Positions 55,644 through 63,228 of a DNA stretch of 64,000 nucleotides are shown in pieces (the stretch's first letter is position 1; every line of letters begins with the position of its first letter). A program made the translations under genes and the position numbers. This stretch comes from Azospirillum brasilense. GTDB lineage: Bacteria; Pseudomonadota; Alphaproteobacteria; Azospirillales; Azospirillaceae. Where the stretch lies: assembly GCF_005222205.1 (NCBI RefSeq), contig NZ_CP032345.1, forward strand, positions 499,001-563,000. Direction: 5' to 3'. The notes under the pieces were generated by a model. The model saw nothing but the letters and a program-made list of their open reading frames with translations. It made no database searches and was not told the origin of the DNA.

Positions 55644-56639
55644 ATGGCCGACACCTTCACCGCCTTCGTCATCGAGGACGCCGACGGCAAGCCCAAAGGG
55701 GGCTTCAAGCCGCTGAGCCTGACCGACCTGCCCGACCATGACGTGCTGGTCGAAGTCGCCTTCTCCACCCTGAACTACAAGGACGGCCTCGCCGTGTCCG
55801 GCAAGGGCCGGATCGCCCGCAAGCTGCCGATGGTCGCCGGCATCGACCTCGCCGGCACGGTCGTGGAATCGCGCTCCGCCGACTGGAAGCCCGGCGACAA
55901 GGTGATCGTCAACGGCTGGGGCCTGTCGGAAACCCAGTGGGGCGGCTACAGCCGGTTCCAGCGCGTGAAGCCGGAATGGCTGACCCGCCTGCCCGACGTC
56001 TTCTCGCCGGAAGAGGCGATGGGCATCGGCACCGCCGGCTACACCGCGGCGCTCTGCGTCGACGCGCTGGAGGATTGGGGCACGATCCAGCCCGGCGGCA
56101 AGGAGGTTCTGGTCACCGGAGCGGCCGGCGGTGTCGGTTCCGTCGCGGTCGCCCTGCTCGCCAAGGCCGGTTATCCGGTCACCGCCTCCACCGGACGGCC
56201 CGAGACCCACGAATATCTGTCCGGCCTCGGCGCCACCGGCTTCATCGACCGCGCCGCCCTTCAGGAGAAAGGCCCGCCGCTCCAGAAGGAGCGCTGGGCC
56301 GGCGGCGTCGATTCGGTGGGCGGCATCACGCTGGTCAACGCCCTGTCGCAGACCGTCTGGGGCGGCGCCATCGCCGCCTGCGGGCTGGCGGGCAGCGCCG
56401 ACCTGCCCGGAACGGTGCTGCCGCACATCCTGCGCAGCGTCACGCTGATCGGCGTCGATTCGGTCGCCGCCCCGGCGTCGCGGCGCGAGCGCGCCTGGGC
56501 GCGGCTGGCCCGCGACCTCGACAAGTCCCACCTGAAGGCGATGTACACGGTGGAGCCGATGTCGAAGCTGCCGGAACTGGCCGGCCAGATACTCGCCGGT
56601 CAGGTGCGCGGCCGCGTGGTGATCGACGTCACCGCCTGA
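55644..56639 (+). CDS. acuI: Acrylyl-CoA reductase (YhdH/AcuI) type quinone oxidoreductase
   Basis: The 331-residue medium-chain dehydrogenase/reductase lacks zinc ligands. FSTLNYKDGLAVSGKGRIARKLPMVAGIDLAGTV and ETQWGGYSRFQRVKPEWLTRLP are YhdH/AcuI signatures, and VLVTGAAGGVGSVAVALLAKAG is the NADPH loop. AcuI reduces acryloyl-CoA to propionyl-CoA, detoxifying the intermediate. GGGAGAGGAA precedes the ATG. It ends convergently with epmA, 27 bases apart. Confidence 0.92.
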   Translation: MADTFTAFVIEDADGKPKGGFKPLSLTDLPDHDVLVEVAFSTLNYKDGLAVSGKGRIARKLPMVAGIDLAGTVVESRSADWKPGDKVIVNGWGLSETQWGGYSRFQRVKPEWLTRLPDVFSPEEAMGIGTAGYTAALCVDALEDWGTIQPGGKEVLVTGAAGGVGSVAVALLAKAGYPVTASTGRPETHEYLSGLGATGFIDRAALQEKGPPLQKERWAGGVDSVGGITLVNALSQTVWGGAIAACGLAGSADLPGTVLPHILRSVTLIGVDSVAAPASRRERAWARLARDLDKSHLKAMYTVEPMSKLPELAGQILAGQVRGRVVIDVTA

Positions 56640-56666
56640 TGATGGTGCCGCCGGTGGCGTGCGGGG

Positions 56667-57719
56667 TCAGCCCCCCGCCACCGGCAGCCACAGCACCTCG
56701 TCGATGCGCTCCGCCCCGCTGCACAGCATGACCAGCCGGTCGAAGCCCAGCGCGATGCCGCTGCACTCCGGCATGCCGTGCTCCAGCGCGGCGAGGAAAT
56801 CCTCGTCCACCGGGAAGCGGTCGCCGTAAATCCGCTCCTTCAGGTCCATATCCGCCTCGAAGCGGGCGCGCTGGGCACGGGCGTCGGTCAGTTCGCCGAA
56901 GGCGTTGGCGAGTTCCAGGCCGCAGGCGTACAGTTCGAACCGCTCGGCCAGCCGCGGGTCCTCCGGCTTGGGGCGCGACAGGGCGGCCATGCAGACGGGA
57001 TAGTCGGTCAGCACGCAGGGCACGCCCGCGCCCAGATGCGGCTCGATCCGCTCGAACATGATGCGGAAGACGATGTCCTCCCAGCGGTCCCCGTCGTGCG
57101 GAGCGATGCCGATGGCCCGCGCCATGGCGGCCAGTGGGGCCGGGTCGGGGTCGTGGCTGCCGTCGAAGGTCTCCAGCAGGTCGATCCCGGCGTATTCCCG
57201 GAAAGCGTCCTGCACGGTCAGCACCCGCCACTCCTTGAAGGGGTCGCAGGTCATGCCGCGGAAGTCGAATCGCGTCCGCCCCGCGGCGACGGCGGCCTCG
57301 CGCACCAGATCCTCGCAGTCGCGGATCAGCGTCCGGTAGCCCTCCCCCGCCCGGTACCACTCGAGCATGGAGAATTCCGGGGCGTGGGTGGCCGACCGCT
57401 CGCCGTTCCGGAAGACGTGGGCGATCTGGTAGATGCGCGGCAGCCCGGCCACCAGCAGCTTCTTCATGGCGAATTCGGGGCTGGTGTGCAGGTGCAGCCG
57501 CAGCCGGTCGTCGGGGTGCGGCCCCACCAGCTCCGTCGCGAAGGCCTGGAGATGCGGCTCCATCCCCGGCGAGACCTGGAGCGCCGGGGTGTCCACCTCC
57601 AGGAAGGCGTTCTCCTCGAAGAAGCGGCGGACGGCGCCCAGCACGCGGCCGCGCACGGCCAGATGAGGGCGGCGGCGGGCGAAGGTCTCGGGAGCCCAGG
57701 ACGGCGTGACGGGGGACAT
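56667..57719 (-). CDS. epmA: Elongation factor P--(R)-beta-lysine ligase
   Basis: The 350-residue class II aminoacyl-tRNA synthetase paralogue lacks the tRNA-binding domain, typical of EpmA/GenX. Class II motifs include YQIAHVFRNGERSATHAPEFSMLEWYRA (motif 2) and IALGFDRLVML (motif 3). It attaches beta-lysine to EF-P. It is divergent from efp across 167 bases. The ATG at 57719 fits the family; the open frame to 57839 is not conserved. No epmB is in the window. Confidence 0.94.
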   Translation of the reverse strand: MSPVTPSWAPETFARRRPHLAVRGRVLGAVRRFFEENAFLEVDTPALQVSPGMEPHLQAFATELVGPHPDDRLRLHLHTSPEFAMKKLLVAGLPRIYQIAHVFRNGERSATHAPEFSMLEWYRAGEGYRTLIRDCEDLVREAAVAAGRTRFDFRGMTCDPFKEWRVLTVQDAFREYAGIDLLETFDGSHDPDPAPLAAMARAIGIAPHDGDRWEDIVFRIMFERIEPHLGAGVPCVLTDYPVCMAALSRPKPEDPRLAERFELYACGLELANAFGELTDARAQRARFEADMDLKERIYGDRFPVDEDFLAALEHGMPECSGIALGFDRLVMLCSGAERIDEVLWLPVAGG

Positions 57720-57886
57720 GATGGCCTTCACTGACGGGGTAATGGTGCTGCTTAGCAGAGTGGCAACGGCGGCGAAAATGGACAAAGAAGGCACGGAACG
57801 CGGATTGAGCCCCGCCCGGCGTTGCCACCGGCCCGGCAAGCTGCTAGGTTCCGCGCCGCCTGTCTCCTGGAAATCACGAGTATGTC

Positions 57887-58453
57887 ATGAAGGTCAACGC
57901 CAACACGATGCGTCCCGGCCATGTGCTGGAGCATAACGGGAAGCTCTGGGTCATCACGAAGACCGCCATCGTCCAGCCCGGCAAGGGCGGCGCCTTCATC
58001 CAGCTTGAAATGAAGGATGTGCGCACCGGCAACAAGTCGATCGAGCGCTTCCGCACCCAGGAGACGGTCGAGCGCGCCCGCCTGGACGAGCACGAGATGA
58101 CCTTCCTGTTTGCCGAAGGCGACAGCTACACCTTCATGGACAAGGAAAGCTACGAGCAGACCGCCATCCCCGGCGAGATCATCGGCGACCAGAAGGTCTT
58201 CCTGCAGGACGGCATGGAAGTCACCGTGCAGTCCTTCGAAGGCGCGCCGCTCGGCGTCGAGATCCCCGGCAAGGTCACCCTGCAGATCACCGAGGCCGAC
58301 CCGGTGGTGAAGGGCCAGACGGCCTCCTCCTCCTACAAGCCGGCGAAGCTGGAGAACGGCGTGTCGATCCTGGTGCCGCCGCACATCGAGTCGGGCACCC
58401 GCGTCGTCGTCGACACCCAGACCGGCGAGTATGTCGAGCGCGCCAAGGACTGA
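57887..58453 (+). CDS. efp: Elongation factor P
   Basis: The 188-residue three-domain factor relieves ribosome stalling at proline runs. The modified lysine is K33 in AIVQPGKGGAF, the site EpmA acts upon, and the partner gene lies divergently next to it. The C-terminal OB domain ends TQTGEYVERAKD. The Pro-rich TolA and other Pro-rich proteins in this window would be natural clients. Confidence 0.98.
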   Translation: MKVNANTMRPGHVLEHNGKLWVITKTAIVQPGKGGAFIQLEMKDVRTGNKSIERFRTQETVERARLDEHEMTFLFAEGDSYTFMDKESYEQTAIPGEIIGDQKVFLQDGMEVTVQSFEGAPLGVEIPGKVTLQITEADPVVKGQTASSSYKPAKLENGVSILVPPHIESGTRVVVDTQTGEYVERAKD

Positions 58454-58475
58454 CCGTCCTGGCTGATTTTCTGCG

Positions 58476-58518
58476 CACCGGCTCTCGCTTAAGGCGGGAG
58501 CCGGTGTATTCTTTTTCC
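58476..58518 (+). terminator. Intrinsic terminator of efp
   Basis: CACCGGCTC pairs with GAGCCGGTG around an inner CGC/GCG stem, followed by TATTCTTTTTCC. It starts 22 bases after the efp stop and ends 26 bases before the next gene. Confidence 0.85.
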
Positions 58519-58544
58519 GGTTCCGCACGAGATAAAGCACGCCC

Positions 58545-59399
58545 ATGGCCACCCGCTCCGCCCTTATCAACGTGATGGTCCGCGCCGCCGAAAAGGCGGC
58601 CCGCGGCCTTGTCCGCGACTTCGGCGAGGTCGAGCACCTCCAGGTGTCGCGCAAGGGCCCGGCGGACTTCGTGTCCGCCGCCGACATGAAGGCGGAAAAG
58701 CTGCTGCGCGAAGAGTTGCAGAAGGCCCGCCCGGACTTCGGCTTCCTCATGGAGGAGACGGGCGCCAGCAAGGGCAGCGACCCGACCGCCCGCTGGATCG
58801 TCGATCCGCTGGACGGCACCACCAACTTCCTGCACGGCATCCCGCACTGGGCGATCTCCATCGCCGCGGAGAAGAACGGCGAGATCGTCGCCGGCGTCGT
58901 GTACGAGCCGGTGCACGACCAGATGTTCTGGGCCGAGAAGGGCCAGGGCGCCTTCCTGAACCACCAGCGCCTGCGCGTGTCGGAGCGCCGCAACCTCGCC
59001 GACGCGGTGATCGCCACCGGCATCCCCTTCAAGGGCCGCGGCGACCATGCCGGTTTCCTGGTGGAGGCCGAGGCCCTGATGAAGGAGGTCGCGGGCATCC
59101 GCCGCTTCGGCGCCGCCTCGCTCGACCTCGCCTACGTCGCGGCGGGCCGCTACGACGGCTATTGGGAGCGCGGGCTCGCCCCCTGGGACGCCGCGGCCGG
59201 CCAGCTTCTGGTCACCGAGGCCGGCGGCTTCGTCGGTGAGATCGGCGGCGGGCGCAACCCGGTGTTCGGCGGCACGATTCTGGCGGCCAACGCCCACTTC
59301 CATCTGCCGATCGCCAAGATCCTGCGCGGTGCTGCGGAACGCAAGGTGCGCTCCGCTCCCGCCGGAGCGGCCGGGGCGGCGGACGCCGGTCAGGGCTGA
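58545..59399 (+). CDS. Inositol monophosphatase family protein (SuhB type)
   Basis: The 284-residue Mg-dependent phosphatase has EETGAS with metal ligand Glu, WIVDPLDGTTNFLHGIPHWAIS with the DPLDGTTN motif, RRFGAASLDLAYVAAGRYDGYWE and APWDAAAGQLLVTEAGG. It hydrolyses myo-inositol-1-phosphate or related sugar phosphates; SuhB also joins rRNA antitermination complexes in E. coli. The last 15 residues are Ala/Gly-rich. Confidence 0.94.
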   Translation: MATRSALINVMVRAAEKAARGLVRDFGEVEHLQVSRKGPADFVSAADMKAEKLLREELQKARPDFGFLMEETGASKGSDPTARWIVDPLDGTTNFLHGIPHWAISIAAEKNGEIVAGVVYEPVHDQMFWAEKGQGAFLNHQRLRVSERRNLADAVIATGIPFKGRGDHAGFLVEAEALMKEVAGIRRFGAASLDLAYVAAGRYDGYWERGLAPWDAAAGQLLVTEAGGFVGEIGGGRNPVFGGTILAANAHFHLPIAKILRGAAERKVRSAPAGAAGAADAGQG

Positions 59400-59578
59400 C
59401 CTCTGGCCGAGCCATAAGCCCTTCATGACGTTGGGGTAGCAAGGGCCGCGCTTTGGTGGGGAAACGCGCCGCGCGGCCCAAAGGGCGTTGTCCCTACGCC
59501 GATCGAAGGGCTATGGTACCAACGCTTTTCCGTGTCACTGGGAACAACGCGCTGGTCACCATGAGGATTGTCGGACGC

Positions 59579-60349
59579 ATGAGCCGTTCTCCGAACGCGC
59601 CCGCCGGGCGGTCGGTACCCCTGCGCGTCCTCCCCGCCGCCGCGGCCGTGGCGCTGTCCCTGGCCGCGACCGCCTGCTCCTCCCCCGGCGGCGCGCCGCC
59701 CCAGACCAGCGCCGCCCCGCCCCAGACCGCCGCCGCCAACACGGGCGGGCTGACGTTGGAGAACGCGCAGCCGCTGCCGATCCCGCCGCGGCCCGACATC
59801 TTCCCGCCGCCGGCCCCGCCGCCGCCGCCCGTCTTCCGGGCGCCGACCCTGATGACGGCGCCGGACCTGCCGCAGATTTCGATCGGTCCCACGCCACCGC
59901 CGCCGGCCCTGCCGGAAGGCGCGCCTCCGGTCCCGGCCGCGAACCGGCCGGCGGCATCGCCGCCGCCCGACCGGACCCAGACCGCCGCCTTGCCGCCGCC
60001 GACTCCGAAGGCGCCCGCAGCACCCGCCCAGCCCCGCATGGAGCCGCTGACCGTTCTGTTCGACGGCACCGCCACCGCTTTGCCCGAACCGGCCCAGACG
60101 CGTCTGAACGCCATCGCGGAGCGCATGAACGCCAACCCGCAGCTTCGCCTGCAGATCCGTTCCTACGCCAGCGGCACGCCGGAGACGGCGCGCGAGGCGC
60201 GGCAGCTGTCGCTCGCCCGCGCGCTGGCCGTGCGCGAACGGCTGGGGACCGCCGGCATCGCCAGCACGCGCGTCGACATCCGCGCCCTGGGTATGGAGGC
60301 GGCGGGCGGCGCGCCGGATCGGCTGGACGTGGAGTTCCTGAACCAGTGA
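59579..60349 (+). CDS. OmpA-like lipoprotein with proline-rich linker
   Basis: The protein of 256 residues has a signal peptide ending in lipobox LAATAC, then a long Pro/Ala-rich stretch (about residues 50-150) with runs such as PPPAPPPPP. The OmpA-type domain, EPLTVLFDGTATALPEPAQTRL followed by REARQLSLARALAVRERL and IRALGMEA, would bind peptidoglycan. GAGGA lies 11 bases before ATG 59579; ATG 59561 would add six residues. The following two genes encode a MotA-like/MotB-like pair, so it may be their outer-membrane partner (inference). Confidence 0.85.
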   Translation: MSRSPNAPAGRSVPLRVLPAAAAVALSLAATACSSPGGAPPQTSAAPPQTAAANTGGLTLENAQPLPIPPRPDIFPPPAPPPPPVFRAPTLMTAPDLPQISIGPTPPPPALPEGAPPVPAANRPAASPPPDRTQTAALPPPTPKAPAAPAQPRMEPLTVLFDGTATALPEPAQTRLNAIAERMNANPQLRLQIRSYASGTPETAREARQLSLARALAVRERLGTAGIASTRVDIRALGMEAAGGAPDRLDVEFLNQ

Positions 60350-60404
60350 GCCGCTCTCTGTAACCTGTACCGACGCCTGCCCCTTCCCCTGGACGAGAGT
60401 GCCC

Positions 60405-61592
60405 ATGGCCGCCATCGCCCCGTCGTCCCACCCTCTTGAGGAGCCTTCCCCGATGACGCGCCCGGAGCGCTTCCTGACACGGATGATCCTCTTCCTGGTG
60501 GTCGTGGGAAGCGTGACGGCCCTGCTGTTCCCGGCCCTGCGCGCCGCCTTCATGAACAACCCGGCGCTGAACGGGCTGATCCTCGGCACGCTGCTCGCCG
60601 GCATCCTGTTCATCTTCCGCCAGGTTCTGATGCTGCGGCCCGAGGTGGCGTGGCTGGAGCATTTCCAGTCCGGCAACCCCGCCGTCGCCGCGCCGGAGCC
60701 GGTGCTGCTCGCCCCGATGGCGCGCATGCTCCGGGAGCGGCGCGGCCGGCTGACCCTGTCGGCGCTGTCGATGCGCTCGCTGCTCGACGGCATCGCCTCG
60801 CGGCTCGACGAGTCGCGGGAGCTGTCGCGCTACCTGATCGGTCTGCTGATCTTCCTCGGCCTGCTCGGCACCTTCTGGGGCCTGCTGCACACGGTGCAGT
60901 CGGTCGGCTCGGTGATCGGCGGGCTGTCGGTGCAGGGCGGCGACGTCGGGGCGATGTTCAGCAACCTCCAGCACGGGCTGGAGGCGCCGCTGACCGGCAT
61001 GGGCACGGCCTTCAGCTCCTCGCTGTTCGGTCTGGCGGGCTCGCTGGTTCTGGGCTTCCTGGAGCTTCAGGCCAGCCAGGCGCACAACCGCTTCTTCCAG
61101 GACGTCGAGGACTGGCTGTCCGGCGCCACCCGCCTCTCCAGCGGGGCCGGCGGCAGCCTGGAGACCGGCGACCAGTCGATGCCCGCCTATCTGACGGCGC
61201 TCCTGGAACAGACGGCGGAAAACCTCGACTCGCTCCAGCGCACCGTCGCCACCGCCGAGGAAGGCCGCCGCTCGGCCAACGCCAACCTGATGGCGCTGAC
61301 CGAACGGCTCACCACGCTGACCGACCAGATGCGCGCCGAACAGCAGCTCCTCCTGCGCCTCGGCGAGAGCCAGCTGGAGATGAAGGGGCTGCTCGACCGG
61401 CTGTCCGACGCGGCCATCGGCGGCTTCGACGACGCCTCGCGCCAGCATCTGCGCAACATGGACATCTACCTCGCCCGCATGGTCGAGGAGTCGTCCACGG
61501 GCCGGGTCCAGGCGGTGCAGGAGATCCGCAGCGAGATCAAGCTGCTGGCCCGCACCATCGCCGCCCTGGCCGAAGAATCGGAACAGCGCTGA
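60405..61592 (+). CDS. MotA/TolQ/ExbB-family proton channel-like protein
   Basis: The 395-residue membrane protein has about four hydrophobic helices (TRMILFLVVVGSVTALLF, LILGTLLAGILFIF, YLIGLLIFLGLLGTFWGLL, FSSSLFGLAGSLVLGFLEL). The core LGLLGTFWGLLHTVQSVGSV and PLTGMGTAFSSSLFGLAGSLV matches the conserved helices of TolQ/ExbB proteins. A C-terminal coiled coil of about 150 residues reaches into the cytosol (TAEEGRRSANANLMALTERLTTLTD). It is not standard MotA, which lacks that tail. GAGAG lies six bases before ATG 60405. Confidence 0.88.
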   Translation: MAAIAPSSHPLEEPSPMTRPERFLTRMILFLVVVGSVTALLFPALRAAFMNNPALNGLILGTLLAGILFIFRQVLMLRPEVAWLEHFQSGNPAVAAPEPVLLAPMARMLRERRGRLTLSALSMRSLLDGIASRLDESRELSRYLIGLLIFLGLLGTFWGLLHTVQSVGSVIGGLSVQGGDVGAMFSNLQHGLEAPLTGMGTAFSSSLFGLAGSLVLGFLELQASQAHNRFFQDVEDWLSGATRLSSGAGGSLETGDQSMPAYLTALLEQTAENLDSLQRTVATAEEGRRSANANLMALTERLTTLTDQMRAEQQLLLRLGESQLEMKGLLDRLSDAAIGGFDDASRQHLRNMDIYLARMVEESSTGRVQAVQEIRSEIKLLARTIAALAEESEQR

Positions 61593-61600
61593 CCTGTCTC

Positions 61601-61740
61601 CCCTCTCCCGTCCCGGGAGAGGGTGGCCGCAAAGCGGCCGGGTGAGGGTACAGGCAAGGATCAGCGCGTCCTCCGTGCCGCACCCTCACCCTCCCGCCGC
61701 ATTGCGGCGGGCCCCTCCCTCTCCCGAGGCGGGAGAGGGG
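61601..61740. repeat. GC-rich palindromic repeat pair between the MotA-like and MotB-like genes
   Basis: CCCTCTCCCG/CGGGAGAGGG is at 61601-61623, GGCCGC/GCGGCC at about 61625-61639, CCCGCCGC/GCGGCGGG at about 61692-61711, and a second CCCTCTCCCG/CGGGAGAGGG near 61717-61739. The two outer hairpins are in mirror orientation with GGGTGAGGG/CCCTCACCC inside, as in the ruvC element. They fill the 175-base gap between the genes. Confidence 0.85.
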
Positions 61741-61767
61741 TTCCAATCGCCGGAGGGACACCCCGCC

Positions 61768-63087
61768 ATGCCCAGCATCAGCCGCCGCAACGGCCACCGC
61801 GAGGCCAGCGCATGGCCCGGATGGGTGGACGCGCTGTCGTCCCTCGTCATGGTGGTCATCTTCCTGCTGATGATCTTCGTCGTCGCCCAGTTCTACATGG
61901 CGACCGCCCTGACCGGGCGTGACGAGCAGCTCGGCAGCCTGAACCGCAAGGTGGCGGAGCTGAACGACCTGCTGGCGCTGGAGCGGGACGCCAACGCCGA
62001 CCTGCGCATCAACGTCGCCCAGCTTTCGGCGGAGCTTCAGGGGTCCGTCGCGGCGCGGGACACCATGACCGGCCGCATCGCCACGCTCCAGGGCGACCTC
62101 GACCACGCCACCCGCGCGGCGGAGGAGTTGCAGCGCACGATCCGCGCCGACAAGGAAACCATCGAGCTGAAACTGGCCGAGGCCGCCAGCCTCCAGGCGG
62201 ACCTGAAGGCGCTGCGCGAGGCCCGGACCAAGTTGGAAGGCGAACTGGCCGCCGCCGCCGCGCAACAGCACCTGACCGAGGAGCAGCGCCAAGCCCTGCT
62301 GGCCGAGCTGGGCGGGGAGCGCGACCGTTCCAAGGCGCTGGAAACGCGGCTCGCCAGCGCCGACGAGAAGACGATGCTCGCGCAGAAGGACATCGAGAAG
62401 CGCGACATCCGAATCACCGAACTGATGGCCTCCCTGTCCACCGAGCAGGGCGCGACCGGCAAGGCGAACGAGCAGGTCGACCTGCTGAACCGGCAGATGG
62501 CCGCCCTGCGCGACCAGCTCGCCCGCATCGGCGCCGCGCTGGAGATCTCGGAGAAGAAGTCGGAGGAGCAGCAGGTCCAGATCGCCGAACTCGGCTCGCG
62601 GCTCAATCAGGCGCTGGCCGCCAAGGTGCAGGACCTCGCCCGCTACCGCTCGGAGTTCTTCGGGCGGGTGCGCGAGGCGCTGGGCAACCGCCCCGACGTG
62701 CGCATCGTCGGCGACCGCTTCGTTTTCCAGTCGGAACTTCTGTTCCCCTCCGGCTCGGCGACTTTGGAGGAGGCCGGCAAGCAACGGCTGGCGGAGCTGG
62801 CGCGCACGCTGATCGCGATCGGCCGGACGATCCCGCCGGACATCAACTGGGTGCTTCGCGTGGACGGCCACACCGACTCGCGCCCGGTGCGCATCCAGTT
62901 CGCCTCGAACTGGGAGCTGTCGGCGGCGCGCGCGATCTCGGTCGTCAAGTTCCTGATCGACCAGGGCATTCCGGCGGACCGTCTGGCCGCCGCCGGTTTT
63001 GGCGAGTATCAGCCGCTCGACCCCGGCACCAGCGACGAAGCGCTCGCCCGGAACCGGCGCATCGAGGTGAAGCTGGATCAGCGGTGA
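61768..63087 (+). CDS. MotB/OmpA-like peptidoglycan-binding membrane protein
   Basis: The protein has 439 residues. A short N-terminus precedes a membrane helix (WVDALSSLVMVVIFLLMIFVVAQFY), in which an aspartate just before the helix is in the MotB-like position. A long coiled coil follows (about 45-285; AELNDLLALERDANADLRI, QADLKALREARTKLEGELAAA). The C-terminus is an OmpA/MotB domain (VLRVDGHTDSRPVRIQFASNWELSAARAISVVKFL, RLAAAGFGEYQPLDP). CGGAGGG lies six bases before the ATG at 61768. It probably anchors the MotA-like channel to the wall. Confidence 0.9.
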   Translation: MPSISRRNGHREASAWPGWVDALSSLVMVVIFLLMIFVVAQFYMATALTGRDEQLGSLNRKVAELNDLLALERDANADLRINVAQLSAELQGSVAARDTMTGRIATLQGDLDHATRAAEELQRTIRADKETIELKLAEAASLQADLKALREARTKLEGELAAAAAQQHLTEEQRQALLAELGGERDRSKALETRLASADEKTMLAQKDIEKRDIRITELMASLSTEQGATGKANEQVDLLNRQMAALRDQLARIGAALEISEKKSEEQQVQIAELGSRLNQALAAKVQDLARYRSEFFGRVREALGNRPDVRIVGDRFVFQSELLFPSGSATLEEAGKQRLAELARTLIAIGRTIPPDINWVLRVDGHTDSRPVRIQFASNWELSAARAISVVKFLIDQGIPADRLAAAGFGEYQPLDPGTSDEALARNRRIEVKLDQR

Positions 63088-63117
63088 GGGGCTTGCCCCC
63101 ACCGCGCTTGCCTGTTG

Positions 63118-63228
63118 CCCCCACCCTTCCCATGCTTCGCATGGGCCCCTTCCCTCCCCCGCTTCGCAGGAGAGGGAGTTTGTCCCCTCCCCTGCGAAGC
63201 GGGGGAGGGTTAGGGAGGGGGCAAGACC
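63118..63228. repeat. Palindromic repeat between the MotB-like gene and gcvPB
   Basis: CCCATGC-TTC-GCATGGG is at about 63130-63146. CTCCCCCGCTTCGCAGG and its mirrored form CCTGCGAAGCGGGGGAG follow at about 63155-63210, flanked by CCCTTCCCTCCC and GGGAGGG runs. It ends at the gcvPB stop. It has the same composition class as the other three repeats. Confidence 0.75.

Noticed and set aside
60405-63087. ZorAB-like anti-phage (Zorya) pair
   Set aside because: The MotA-like and MotB-like pair with coiled coils recalls ZorA/ZorB, but no ZorC, ZorD or ZorE gene is beside it. An OmpA-like lipoprotein and housekeeping genes flank it.
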